Source: Betaproteobacteria bacterium
GTDB lineage: Bacteria > Pseudomonadota > Gammaproteobacteria > Burkholderiales > Ferrovaceae
DNA length: 54,979 bases
Reading direction: 5' to 3'
Assembly: GCA_028868905.1 (NCBI GenBank)
Contig: JAGWTQ010000003.1
Span: 1-54,979, forward strand
Positions within the stretch are counted from its first letter, which is position 1. Every line of letters begins with the position of its first letter. Positions 20,859-28,712 of the stretch are shown here, one piece after another. The notes under the pieces were generated by a model. The model searched no databases and had not been told where the DNA came from. It worked only from the letters and a program-made list of their open reading frames with translations. A program made the translations under genes and the position numbers.

Positions 20859-21062
20859 TCAGCCGCCGCCCACGGCCACCACGATTTCCACGTGGTCGCC
20901 GGCAGCGAGCCGGGTGGTATCAAAACCGCTTCTTGGAACGATTTCGCCGTTGCGCTCCACGGCGATCCGACGTTGGGTCAGCCCCAGTTCGGCAATCACC
21001 TGGGCGACCGTGGGCGCTGTTTCAAAGCGGCGCTCCTGGCCGTTGATGGTAAGATTGATCAC
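20859..21062 (-). CDS. thiS: Sulfur carrier protein ThiS
   Basis: A 67-residue ubiquitin-fold sulfur carrier for thiazole synthesis. It begins MINLTINGQERRF and ends VVAVGGG, with the C-terminal Gly-Gly that becomes the thiocarboxylate. The start is a GTG at 21062 with a weak GAAAG upstream. It is the first gene of the thiS-thiG-trmB run, divergent from tRNA-Gly(CCC). A TAAAAT box at 21090-21095 is the likely promoter. Confidence 0.95.
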   Translation of the reverse strand: MINLTINGQERRFETAPTVAQVIAELGLTQRRIAVERNGEIVPRSGFDTTRLAAGDHVEIVVAVGGG

Positions 21063-21089
21063 AGTCTTTCAAGATTCCGCAAGAGGCGC

Positions 21090-21097
21090 ATTTTAGC
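21090..21097 (-). promoter_or_regulatory. Probable extended -10 promoter of thiS-thiG-trmB
   Basis: Read on the minus strand the sequence is TGC-TAAAAT, an extended -10 element 28 bases from the thiS start. No good -35 lies 16-18 bases upstream, which extended -10 promoters can tolerate. No CTGAGA-type thi-box structure is present in the 27-base leader. Confidence 0.5.
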
Positions 21098-21117
21098 ATG
21101 AGCTGCCCGCCGAATCA

Positions 21118-21147
21118 TTGAGCCGGTTTCCGGATATGACGTAGAAT
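21118..21147 (+). promoter_or_regulatory. Sigma-70 promoter of tRNA-Gly(CCC)/mutY
   Basis: TTGAGC (21118-21123), an 18-base spacer and TAGAAT (21142-21147) lie directly before the tRNA gene, followed by a C-rich discriminator typical of stable-RNA promoters. Transcription should start near 21154. This excludes the in-frame ATG at 21146 as a mutY start on this transcript. Confidence 0.7.
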
Positions 21148-21158
21148 GGCCCCTTTGC

Positions 21159-21232
21159 GCGGGTGTAGCTCAATGGCAGAGCAGAAGCTTCCCAAGCTTA
21201 AGACGAGGGTTCGATTCCCTTCACCCGCTCCA
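21159..21232 (+). tRNA. tRNA-Gly (anticodon CCC)
   Basis: A 74-base cloverleaf with encoded CCA. The acceptor stem GCGGGTG pairs with CACCCGC, the T-arm is GGGTTCGATTCCC, and the anticodon CCC is at 21191-21193. It differs from the tRNA-Gly(TCC) gene at 54261 at only four positions: one in the D-loop, bases 32 and 34 of the anticodon loop, and one in the variable region. The mutY reading frame runs through the whole gene. Confidence 0.96.
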
Positions 21233-22309
21233 TCGCCCCAGCCCGCCTCCGCTTTCTCCCAACGCGTCATCCGCTGGCAAGCCCTTTCCGGGCGCCATGA
21301 CCTGCCCTGGCAAGGCACGCGCGACCCCTACCGCATATGGGTGTCCGAAATCATGTTGCAGCAAACCCAGGTGGCCACCGTGATTCCCTACTACCAGCGA
21401 TTCATGGCGCGTTTTCCCGATGTGGCGGCCCTGGCCCTGGCTTCCGAAAACGAGGTGCTGCAGCACTGGTCAGGGCTGGGTTATTACGCCCGCGCCCGCC
21501 ATCTGCACCGGGCCGCGCAGCAGATTGCGGCCGCGCAGGGGCAATTTCCGGCATCGGCCGAGACCTTGCAGCAGCTTCCCGGCATTGGACGTTCCACGGC
21601 GGCCGCCATCGCCGCATTCGCCTACGGGCAGCGGCAGGCGATTCTGGATGGCAACGTCAAACGGGTCTTGGCGCGCGTGTTTGCCGTTCCCGGAAATCCG
21701 GCACAGGCCGCCGTGGCGGCCCGGCTGTGGTCCCTGGCGGAAAACCTGCTGCCGCAGCAGGACATCGAGGCCTATACACAGGGGTTGATGGACATCGGGG
21801 CCACGTGCTGCACTTTGCGCAATCCCCGCTGCGAGACTTGTCCGCTGCAGGATCTGTGCAAAGCCTGCCTTCAGGGCGCGGTGCGCGACTATCCGACGCC
21901 GCGCGCGGTCCGTCCGGTTCCGGAAAAAACCTTTCAGATGCTGGTGGTGGCCCATCAGGGCCGCCTGCTCCTGGAAAAGCGTCCGGAGCAGGGTATCTGG
22001 GGCGGACTGTGGAGTTTTCCCGAGGCTGGAGAAGGGGAAGATCCCGCCGAAATGCTCAGGCAGCGCTGGGGGCTGGTTGGGCGTCCGTGGGCCCGTCTGC
22101 CGCCGCTGCGCCATGCACTGACCCATTTTCGCCTGCACATACACCCAGTCTGTCTGGCGGTAAGTCAGGGTCCGGTCGTAGCGGAAGGCCCCGGGCTGCG
22201 GTGGGTCGAAACGGCTGCGGTGGAGGCGGCAGCCGTGCCCGTGCCCGTGCGCAAACTGATGAAGCTACTGGGCGAGTTCGCGATGGATCACCCGGACGGC
22301 GTACGCTGA
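21173..22309 (+). CDS. mutY: A/G-specific adenine glycosylase MutY (start unresolved)
   Basis: Removes adenine mispaired with 8-oxoguanine. The HhH-GPD domain has the catalytic Glu in SEIMLQQTQVAT, the motif LPGIGRSTAAAI, and the catalytic Asp in LDGNVKRVLAR. The 4Fe-4S ligands form C-x6-C-x2-C-x5-C (CTLRNPRC to LC). A C-terminal NUDIX-like recognition domain follows (LLLEKRPEQGIWGGLWSFPE). The start is odd. Between the tRNA-Gly end (21232) and the conserved domain there is no in-frame ATG, GTG or TTG; the nearest is the ATG at 21173 inside the tRNA D-loop, used here provisionally. The 3' end overlaps rapZ by 45 bases. The product is secure, the N-terminus is not. Confidence 0.85.
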   Translation: MAEQKLPKLKTRVRFPSPAPSPQPASAFSQRVIRWQALSGRHDLPWQGTRDPYRIWVSEIMLQQTQVATVIPYYQRFMARFPDVAALALASENEVLQHWSGLGYYARARHLHRAAQQIAAAQGQFPASAETLQQLPGIGRSTAAAIAAFAYGQRQAILDGNVKRVLARVFAVPGNPAQAAVAARLWSLAENLLPQQDIEAYTQGLMDIGATCCTLRNPRCETCPLQDLCKACLQGAVRDYPTPRAVRPVPEKTFQMLVVAHQGRLLLEKRPEQGIWGGLWSFPEAGEGEDPAEMLRQRWGLVGRPWARLPPLRHALTHFRLHIHPVCLAVSQGPVVAEGPGLRWVETAAVEAAAVPVPVRKLMKLLGEFAMDHPDGVR

Positions 22310-23125
22310 ACCCAGCACTTCGGCCAGGGTTTCGGCCAGATACACCGAACGGTGCTGCCCACCGGTGCAACCCAGGGCGATGGTGAGCGCTGTCCGGTTG
22401 TCGCGCATGAATTCGGGAGCCCAGCGCCGGACGAAAGACTGGATGTCCTCCACCATGCGCCGGGTGGCCGGAATGCTTTCCAGAAAGCGGGCGATTTCCG
22501 GATCTTTGCCGGTCAGCGGGCGCAATTTCGGATCGTAGAACGGATTCGGGATGCAGCGCACATCAAACACGAAATCGGCATCCAGCGGGATTCCGTGCTT
22601 GAAGCCGAACGATTCGAAAAACAGGGTGAGCTGTGAGGAATCCAGTTCGACGAAGTCGCGCACCCAGGCACGCAACGTGTTGGGGGACAACTGCGTGGTG
22701 TCGATGCGCCGCGCGATATTTGCCGCCCCTTCCAGCAGCGCGCGTTCCACGCCGATGCATTCCGCAATGGAGCGCCGGCCTTCTGCCAGCGGATGCGGGC
22801 GGCGGGTTTCCGAAAAACGGCGCACCAGATCCTGGTCGCTCGTGTCGAGGAACAGCAGGCGCACATCCAGGCCGGACGCCTGCAAGGAGGCCAGGGTTTC
22901 CGGAAGCTGCTGGATGGTTTCGCCGCTGCGTGCGTCGAGTGTCACGGCGATGCGGTGTTCGCCCCGTTCCGCCAGTCCGTGGATGACGCTTGCCAGGACA
23001 GGCAGCGGCAGGTTGTCCATGGAAAAATAACCCGCGTCTTCCAGAGCACGCAGGGCCACTGATTTTCCGGACCCTGAAAGGCCGGTGATGAGCACCACCT
23101 GGGCGGCGTGCAACGGGTCACTCAT
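22265..23125 (-). CDS. rapZ: RNase adapter protein RapZ
   Basis: A 286-residue nucleotide-binding protein that, in enterobacteria, delivers the GlmZ small RNA to RNase E and so controls glucosamine-6-phosphate synthase. The P-loop GLSGSGKS is at residues 15-22, followed by ALEDAGYFSMDNLP. Later segments are LLFLDTSDQDLVRRFSETRRPHPL and GCTGGQHRSVYLAE. Whether GlmZ-like RNAs exist here is unknown. Its ATG overlaps the hprK stop by 8 bases. It is the last gene of the kdsD-to-rapZ cluster, and its 3' end overlaps mutY by 45 bases with no terminator. Confidence 0.95.
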   Translation of the reverse strand: MSDPLHAAQVVLITGLSGSGKSVALRALEDAGYFSMDNLPLPVLASVIHGLAERGEHRIAVTLDARSGETIQQLPETLASLQASGLDVRLLFLDTSDQDLVRRFSETRRPHPLAEGRRSIAECIGVERALLEGAANIARRIDTTQLSPNTLRAWVRDFVELDSSQLTLFFESFGFKHGIPLDADFVFDVRCIPNPFYDPKLRPLTGKDPEIARFLESIPATRRMVEDIQSFVRRWAPEFMRDNRTALTIALGCTGGQHRSVYLAETLAEVLGSAYAVRVIHRELAQ

Positions 23126-24083
23126 GGTCCGTGTCGGACAGCAGCGCTTCTTCGGCCATGTATTCCGCCTGGCGGCGGATGAATTGTTCGGTGCTGTCGA
23201 TGCCCCGCTGCGCCAGAATGAAATTGCGTGTGGCAGCTTCCACCAGCACCGCCAGGTTGCGTCCGATGGCGACGGGCAGCACGACCTGGGGTACTTCCAG
23301 GCCCAGGATGTTCTGGGTTCTGCGGTTGGCGGGCAGGCGGTCGAGCGCGGAAAGATCGCCTCCCGGAGGCCGTTCCAGGTGCACGATAAGCTTCAGGTTC
23401 TTGCGTGGCCGCACGGCCGTTTCGCCGAAAATGGAACGGATGTTGATCAGGCCCAGCCCGCGCACTTCCAGAAAGTCCCGCAGCAGCGGCGGGCATCGTC
23501 CCTGCAGGGTTTCCGGGCCGATCCGGTAGAACTCCACCACGTCGTCCGCCACCAGGCCATGGCCGCGGGAGATCAGCTCGAGCGCCAGTTCGCTTTTGCC
23601 GACCGCCGAATCCCCGGTGATCAGGACTCCGACTTCCAGGATGACCATGAACACGCCGTGCAGGGTGGCTTCCTCAGCCAGTTCCTGACTGAGGTAGTGG
23701 CGCAGCAGATTGATGACGGTGGCGCTTGGCACCGGGGAGCCGATGACCGGGATGCCGCGGGCTTCTGCGGCGGCGCCGAGAAATTCCGGCAGGGGGCTGT
23801 CGTCGGCGACGATGATGGCGGCCAGGTCTTCTGAAAAGATGCTGGCGAAGGCGTTTTTAAGCGCGGAATCGTCCAGCCCCTGCAGATAGGAAATCTCCAT
23901 CTGCCCCAGCACCTGGAAGCGGTGGGGATGGGTGAGGTTGAGGTGGGCGATCAACCCGGTGCGGGAATCGGTCAGGCTGCCCACGGGCGCCATACGCTGA
24001 CAGCCGTGGCGGCCGGCAAGCCAGCCCAGACGAAGTTTTTCGCGGTTCTCGTTAAACAGCCGCTGAACGCTGACGTCGGGCAT
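23118..24083 (-). CDS. hprK: HPr kinase/phosphorylase
   Basis: A 321-residue hexameric enzyme that phosphorylates and dephosphorylates HPr on a Ser. The Walker A motif GDSAVGKS is at about residues 157-164. The family signature around LEVRGLGLINIRSIFG is present, as is the K-x-L-x-L-I-V-H-L-E segment. In betaproteobacteria it serves a regulatory rather than sugar-transporting PTS. The ATG at 24083 lies inside ptsN, a 32-base overlap, and the N-terminus MPDVSVQRLFNENREKL matches the family. HPr and enzyme I genes are not in the window. Confidence 0.95.
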   Translation of the reverse strand: MPDVSVQRLFNENREKLRLGWLAGRHGCQRMAPVGSLTDSRTGLIAHLNLTHPHRFQVLGQMEISYLQGLDDSALKNAFASIFSEDLAAIIVADDSPLPEFLGAAAEARGIPVIGSPVPSATVINLLRHYLSQELAEEATLHGVFMVILEVGVLITGDSAVGKSELALELISRGHGLVADDVVEFYRIGPETLQGRCPPLLRDFLEVRGLGLINIRSIFGETAVRPRKNLKLIVHLERPPGGDLSALDRLPANRRTQNILGLEVPQVVLPVAIGRNLAVLVEAATRNFILAQRGIDSTEQFIRRQAEYMAEEALLSDTDHE

Positions 24084-24537
24084 TGGGGGTCCATTGGTTC
24101 AGGATTTCCCAGGCCTTTGCCGGGTCGGTGGCTTCCAGCAAGGCTTGGCGCAGACCGGAATCGTTGAACATTTCCGCGATTTCGCTCAGCAGATGAAGAT
24201 GCTGTTCATTGGCATGTTCCGGGACGAGCAGCGCGAAAGCCATTTTGACGTTCTGGCCGTCGGGAGAGTCGAAGGGAATTTCCCCTGAAATCCGGATGAA
24301 AGCGCAGAGCGTGTCGCGCAGGCCTTTCAGGCGCCCGTGGGGCAGCGCGAATCCATGGCCGAGTCCGGTGGAGCCCAGTTTTTCGCGATTGAACAGCGCA
24401 TCGAAAACCTGGCTTCGGGAAATCTGGTGGTGGTTTTCGAAAAGAATGCCGATCTGCTCGAACAGGCGCTTTTTGCTGGTCACATCAAGGTCCAGCAGTA
24501 TATGGTCCTGGCTCAGAAGACGTTGGATGGAAACCAT
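24052..24537 (-). CDS. ptsN: Nitrogen-regulatory PTS enzyme IIA
   Basis: A 161-residue EIIA-Ntr protein that carries phosphate from NPr/HPr and regulates potassium transport, nitrogen and stress functions. The phosphorylatable His is at about residue 67 in GHGFALPHGRLKG, and the C-terminal MFNDSGLRQALLEA segment is typical. The open frame continues upstream to 24762; the ATG at 24537 starts MVSIQRLLSQDHILLDL, the family N-terminus, 13 bases after hpf. It overlaps hprK by 32 bases. The rpoN-hpf-ptsN order is conserved in proteobacteria. Confidence 0.95.
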   Translation of the reverse strand: MVSIQRLLSQDHILLDLDVTSKKRLFEQIGILFENHHQISRSQVFDALFNREKLGSTGLGHGFALPHGRLKGLRDTLCAFIRISGEIPFDSPDGQNVKMAFALLVPEHANEQHLHLLSEIAEMFNDSGLRQALLEATDPAKAWEILNQWTPNARRQRSAAV

Positions 24538-24550
24538 GATGCCGGCGCAA

Positions 24551-24874
24551 TCAGTCGGTTGGGAGGTGCTTGATGGGGTTGCCGTTGCGCTGATCCTGCT
24601 GCTTTTCCTTGAGCCGGATGATCTGGCGGTCGAGCGTGTGAACCAGTTCGTCAATGGCCACATACAGGTCCGTATGGGACGCCTTGGCGAACAGGTCGTG
24701 TCCCTGCACGCGGAGGCTCGCTTCCACATGCTGGACCAGCTTTTCGACCTTGACCACGACATTGATGTCGATGATGGGTTCGAAATGCCGTTTCACGCGC
24801 GCCATCTTTTCCATGACATATTTCCGGATGGCCGGCGTGATTTCCACTTGTTGTCCGGTAACCGTCACATTCAT
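24551..24874 (-). CDS. hpf: Ribosome hibernation-promoting factor, short form
   Basis: A 107-residue S30EA-family protein that binds the 30S subunit in stationary phase. It contains EITPAIRKYVMEKMARVKRHF and LRVQGHDLFAKASHTDLYVAIDELVHTLDRQI. It lacks the C-terminal dimerisation domain of long HPF, so 100S formation would need a partner factor. The ATG at 24874 follows a GAGGAG site and gives MNVTVTGQQVEI; the longer frame start at 24892 has no support. It lies 18 bases after rpoN, the conserved position. Confidence 0.95.
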   Translation of the reverse strand: MNVTVTGQQVEITPAIRKYVMEKMARVKRHFEPIIDINVVVKVEKLVQHVEASLRVQGHDLFAKASHTDLYVAIDELVHTLDRQIIRLKEKQQDQRNGNPIKHLPTD

Positions 24875-24892
24875 TTTGCTCTCCTCGATCAA

Positions 24893-26299
24893 TTAAAGAA
24901 CCTTGCGCTGGCTGGCCGGGTGGATTTGCAAGGCTTCGCGGTATTTGGCCACGGTGCGCCGTGCAACCGTGATGCCTTGTTCGGCCAGAATATCCGAAAT
25001 CCGGCTGTCGGACAGCGGGTTTTTGTGGTCTTCCGCGCCGATCAGCTGCCGGATCAGGGCGCGGATGGCCGTGGATGAAGCGGCTCCGCCGGCTTCCGTT
25101 CCCACGTGGCTGCTGAAAAAGTATTTCAGTTCGAAAAGTCCGCGGGGCGTCAGCATGTATTTTTGCGAAGTCACGCGGGAAATGGTGGATTCGTGCAGCC
25201 CCAGTTCATCCGCGATTTCTCGCAGAACAAGCGGACGCATGGCCACTTCGCCGTGTTCGAGAAAGTTTTGCTGCCGTTCGATGATGGCTTTGGAAACACG
25301 CAGGATGGTGTCGAACCGCTGCTGGATGTTCTTGATGAGCCAGCGCGCTTCCTGCAGCTGGCTGGACAAGGGGCCGCCGCCATCCCGCCCGCCTTTCATG
25401 AGGTTGGCATACAGGGCGTTGATGCGCAGTTTCGGCATGGCTTCCCGGTTGAGGCTGGCCGTCCATTTTCCGCGGACTTTGCGCACGATGACGTCCGGCA
25501 TCACATAGCGGGTTTCCGACTGCTCAAAGGCGGCACCGGGCTTGGGGTCAAGGCCCGTGATGAGCTTCTGGGCCTGGCGCAGGGTTCCGTCGTCTGTTCC
25601 GAGCAGTTTTTTCAGGCGTGAAAAATCGTGGGCGGCCAGCAGGGGCAGGTGCTCCTTGACGAGGGCCAGGGCGGCGGCGCGGCCAGGGGTGGATTCCGGC
25701 AGCACGGCAAGCTGCAGCGACAGGCATTCGGACAGGTCGCGTGCGCCCACGCCTGCGGGGTCAAGCGATTGCAGCAGGCGCAGCGCCACGTGAAGTTCGT
25801 CGGTTTCTGCAGCCAGGGACTCCGGGGCCGCAGACTGGATTTCTTCGAGCGATGCCTGCAGATAGCCCGATTCGTCGAGGTGGGCGATCAGCAGCGACAT
25901 CAGCTGGTGGTCACGTTCGTTGAGCGGCATGAGCCGCAGCTGTGCGGAAAGGTGGTCCACCAGGGTGATGGGAGTGCTGGGCTGCTGGAACGTTTCGGGC
26001 TCATCGTCATCCTCCCGCCAGGTGGCCGACTGTTCCTCGGGTGCCCAGGTCTCCGTGGCATTCCATTCCGCGCCGGCCTCGGCCGACGGGGGCGCCGGCT
26101 CCTCCGGTGCGCGTGCCAGCGCAGGGGGCGCTGCTTCCGCGCCTGTCTCCTCCCGCTCCAGCATGGGGTTCTGCATCAGGATCTTTTCCAGCTCCTGGTC
26201 CAGGTCCAGGGTGGAAAGCTGCAGCAAACGGATGGATTGCTGGAGTTGCGGCGTCAGCGTCAGGTGCTGGGCATGTTTGAGCTGCAGGTTGACCTTCAT
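24893..26299 (-). CDS. rpoN: RNA polymerase sigma-54 factor
   Basis: A 468-residue sigma-N factor for -24/-12 promoters. Region I is the Gln/Leu-rich start (KHAQHLTLTPQLQQSIRLLQ), followed by an acidic, Pro/Ala/Glu-rich region II (about 55-115). The core-binding and DNA-binding regions follow. The RpoN box ARRTVAKYRE sits near residues 446-455. The ATG at 26299 starts 3 bases past the lptB stop. Sitting next to hpf and ptsN is the classical arrangement. No sigma-54 promoter was convincingly found in the window. Confidence 0.97.
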   Translation of the reverse strand: MKVNLQLKHAQHLTLTPQLQQSIRLLQLSTLDLDQELEKILMQNPMLEREETGAEAAPPALARAPEEPAPPSAEAGAEWNATETWAPEEQSATWREDDDEPETFQQPSTPITLVDHLSAQLRLMPLNERDHQLMSLLIAHLDESGYLQASLEEIQSAAPESLAAETDELHVALRLLQSLDPAGVGARDLSECLSLQLAVLPESTPGRAAALALVKEHLPLLAAHDFSRLKKLLGTDDGTLRQAQKLITGLDPKPGAAFEQSETRYVMPDVIVRKVRGKWTASLNREAMPKLRINALYANLMKGGRDGGGPLSSQLQEARWLIKNIQQRFDTILRVSKAIIERQQNFLEHGEVAMRPLVLREIADELGLHESTISRVTSQKYMLTPRGLFELKYFFSSHVGTEAGGAASSTAIRALIRQLIGAEDHKNPLSDSRISDILAEQGITVARRTVAKYREALQIHPASQRKVL

Positions 26300-26302
26300 G
26301 GC

Positions 26303-27025
26303 TTACAGCTTGAAATGTTCGCCGAGATACACTTTCCGAACGCTTTCATTATAGATGATTTCATCGGGGTGGCCATCGGCCAGGACGGAGCCCTGGTTGA
26401 TGATGTAGGCGCGGTCGCAAATGCCGAGCGTTTCCCGCACATTGTGATCGGTGATGAGCACGCCGATGCCTCGCTGTTTGAGAAAACGGATGATCTGCTG
26501 GATGTCCATCACGGCAATGGGATCCACGCCGGCAAAGGGTTCGTCCAGCAGGATGAAACGCGGCTTGGTGGCCAGTGCCCGCGCAATTTCCACGCGTCGC
26601 CGCTCGCCGCCGGAAAGGCTGATGGCTGGATTGTTGCGCAGGTGGGCGATGTGCAGTTCGTCGAGCAGCTGGCTCAGCTCCGCATCGCAGTCCTGGGCCG
26701 ACAGCCCGCGCAATTCCAGCACGGACCGGATGTTTTCGGCCACGGTCATGCGCCGGAAAATGGATGCTTCCTGCGGCAGGTAGGAGAGTCCGAGCTGGGA
26801 ACGGCGATGAATCGGGAGCAGGCTCAGGCGGGTGGAGTCCAGAAAAATGTCTCCGCCGTCCAGCGGTATCAGGCCCACGATCATGTAGAAACAGGTGGTT
26901 TTCCCGGCCCCGTTGGGACCCAGCAGGCCCACCACTTCGCCGTTTTCCACAGAAATCGACACGTCCTTGACCACCACCCGGGAACGGTAGCGCTTGACCA
27001 GGTGTTCGGCACGCAGCTGGCTCAT
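26303..27025 (-). CDS. lptB: LPS export ABC transporter ATP-binding protein LptB
   Basis: A 240-residue cytoplasmic ATPase that powers LPS extraction by LptFG. Walker A GPNGAGKT is at about residues 36-43, the ABC signature is LSGGERRR, Walker B is [13 protein letters not shown], and the switch His is in [12 protein letters not shown]. The ATG overlaps the lptA stop as ATGA. LptF and LptG are not in this window, as is usual since they lie elsewhere in proteobacterial genomes. Confidence 0.97.
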   Translation of the reverse strand: MSQLRAEHLVKRYRSRVVVKDVSISVENGEVVGLLGPNGAGKTTCFYMIVGLIPLDGGDIFLDSTRLSLLPIHRRSQLGLSYLPQEASIFRRMTVAENIRSVLELRGLSAQDCDAELSQLLDELHIAHLRNNPAISLSGGERRRVEIARALATKPRFILLDEPFAGVDPIAVMDIQQIIRFLKQRGIGVLITDHNVRETLGICDRAYIINQGSVLADGHPDEIIYNESVRKVYLGEHFKL

Positions 27026-27636
27026 GGCGTACCCCCCGGACTCGGTTTGGCCGGCTGCTGGGGCGCGTTCCCCTGGGGCTTGTTGTCCCCCTTGGGCTGC
27101 AGCGTCACGTGCACGCGCCCTCCCGCTGTCGCGGGTGCGGTACCGGTCGCGCCGGTGCTGCCGGTGCTGCCGGTGCCGCGTGCCTGCAGGAATTCAGTCT
27201 TGGTGTCGTAGGACAGATAGTCGCCCCGGATTTCGTCCTTGTCGCGATGCACCAGGGCCTTGTCGAACAGTTCCACGCGGTCGATCTTGCCGTTGTATTC
27301 CATGTGCTGGGCCACGCCGTCGACCCATTCGTTGACCCCTTCGCGCTTTTGCCGGAAGGTGACGGGGTTGCCGTAGGCGGAAGCGTATTTGAAGCCGTCC
27401 GGGTCTTCATGCACGGTCATGTGGTCTGCGGTGAGGCGGATCGTGCCTTGGGTCAGGATGACCTTCCCTTCGAAGTAGGTGATTTTCTTGTTGTCGTCGG
27501 CCGTCATCTTGTCGGCCTCGATGTTGACGGGCTTGTCGCGATCCGCGCGGTCCGCATGGGCCGGCAGGCAGCAGGCGGCGAACAGCAGGGCGGCATTAAG
27601 GGCGGCGCGGCGGCGGCAGGTAGGTGACTTTGGCAC
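27022..27636 (-). CDS. lptA: LPS transport periplasmic protein LptA
   Basis: A 204-residue periplasmic OstA-fold protein bridging the inner and outer membrane parts of the Lpt machine. A signal peptide ([13 protein letters not shown]) is cut near residue 28, and the OstA-type segments [22 protein letters not shown] and [12 protein letters not shown] follow. The C-terminal quarter is low-complexity (Gly-Thr-Gly-Ser-Thr repeats, then Pro-rich), longer than in Escherichia coli. The start is a GTG at 27636 that overlaps lptC by 41 bases; no later start would preserve the signal peptide. It is coupled to lptB. Confidence 0.93.
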   Translation of the reverse strand: MPKSPTCRRRAALNAALLFAACCLPAHADRADRDKPVNIEADKMTADDNKKITYFEGKVILTQGTIRLTADHMTVHEDPDGFKYASAYGNPVTFRQKREGVNEWVDGVAQHMEYNGKIDRVELFDKALVHRDKDEIRGDYLSYDTKTEFLQARGTGSTGSTGATGTAPATAGGRVHVTLQPKGDNKPQGNAPQQPAKPSPGGTP

Positions 27637-28183
27637 GGGTAAATTCGGCTATCCTGGTTTTGTTGTTGACGATCATGCTCAGCGCGGTCAGGGTGTTTTT
27701 CCCGTAATGAATGACGACGGGCTGGTCCGAAATGCCGATGCCCTTCTGGGGATACACCTTGAGAATGGAAGTTCTGACCACGGCCAGCGGCTGGTCGCGC
27801 GTGGGATCCCGCGTGACGACCACATTGCCCGTGAAAACCACCTCGTCCTGTTTTGCCGAACGGACGGCGTGTTCCGAACGCACGGTGACCGGGGGCGCAT
27901 CGGCTTCCAGGGATGTAAACACCACGTCGTCGAAATGCGACGTGTCATCATCGGGGTAATGTACCATTTTCTGTGCATTGAGCGTATAGCGCACCTGCCC
28001 CTGCTCGCCCAACTGGCGGGCGGCAAAACGTTCCATGATGAGATCGGGGTCGTGGCGCGGGCGGCGCCCTTCCGGCAAGGGATTGTTCTCGACGACGCGC
28101 CACAGCCAGGCTGTGACCATGGCCAACAACAGGACGACGACGACCGGAGTCCACGCTTCGAGGTTGTGGGTCAGCTTTGCCAT
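27596..28183 (-). CDS. lptC: LPS export protein LptC
   Basis: A 195-residue bitopic inner-membrane protein. One N-terminal membrane helix (TPVVVVLLLAMVTAWLW, about residues 11-27) is followed by a periplasmic domain with repeated strands, including MERFAARQLGEQGQVRYTLNAQKMVHYPDDD and VVTRDPTRDQPLAVVRTSIL. It passes LPS from LptBFG to LptA. The ATG at 28183 is preferred over the GTG at 28204; it overlaps kdsC by 13 bases. Its 3' end overlaps lptA by 41 bases, an unusually long same-strand overlap. Confidence 0.92.
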   Translation of the reverse strand: MAKLTHNLEAWTPVVVVLLLAMVTAWLWRVVENNPLPEGRRPRHDPDLIMERFAARQLGEQGQVRYTLNAQKMVHYPDDDTSHFDDVVFTSLEADAPPVTVRSEHAVRSAKQDEVVFTGNVVVTRDPTRDQPLAVVRTSILKVYPQKGIGISDQPVVIHYGKNTLTALSMIVNNKTRIAEFTRAKVTYLPPPRRP

Positions 28184-28710
28184 GCTTGCAGCAGATCCTG
28201 CCACTGGCCGCGGGCGCCCAGGATCATTTCCGCCGCGCTGCGCACCGCCCCTTCCCCGCCGCCAAGCGGCGCAATCCAGTGGGCTTGGGTCCGGATCGCT
28301 TCTGGCGCTTCGGGCACGGTCATGGCCAGGGCGCAGAGGCGCAGCACGGGAAGATCGGGCAAGTCGTCTCCCATGTAGGCGCAGGCGCCCCAGTCCAGCC
28401 CCAACTGTTCAAGCAGGGCCTGGCAGGCGGCCCGCTTGTCCTGGGAGCCCTGGATGACATGCCGTATGCCCAGTTCGCGCGCGCGCGCGTCCACGATGGG
28501 GGAATTTCTGCCGGTGATGATGGCCAGTGCGATGCCTCCCTGTTGCAGCAGTTTGAGACCGAGGCCGTCGCGCACATGGAAGGTTTTGCATTCACGGCCT
28601 TCGCTGTCGAATGTGAGGGCGCCGTTGGTCATTACGCCATCCACGTCGAAAGCGGCAAGGCGGATGCCTTGTGCGCGCCGGACCAGTTCATCGGGAGGAA
28701 GGAGGGCCAT
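28171..28710 (-). CDS. kdsC: 3-deoxy-D-manno-octulosonate 8-phosphate phosphatase
   Basis: A 179-residue HAD-superfamily (C0 class, capless) tetrameric phosphatase that yields Kdo for LPS. The nucleophile motif DVDGVMTNG is near residues 19-27, the IITGRNSP motif near 62, and YMGDDLPDLPVL carries the metal-binding acidic pair. The ATG at 28710 lies 2 bases beyond the kdsD stop. It precedes lptC in the conserved Kdo/LPS-export order. Confidence 0.96.
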   Translation of the reverse strand: MALLPPDELVRRAQGIRLAAFDVDGVMTNGALTFDSEGRECKTFHVRDGLGLKLLQQGGIALAIITGRNSPIVDARARELGIRHVIQGSQDKRAACQALLEQLGLDWGACAYMGDDLPDLPVLRLCALAMTVPEAPEAIRTQAHWIAPLGGGEGAVRSAAEMILGARGQWQDLLQAWQS

Positions 28711-28712
28711 AA

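Noticed and set aside
21063-21145. TPP riboswitch before thiS
   Set aside because: The leader from the likely start point is only about 27 bases and no CTGAGA / ACCTGATCC-type conserved core is present.
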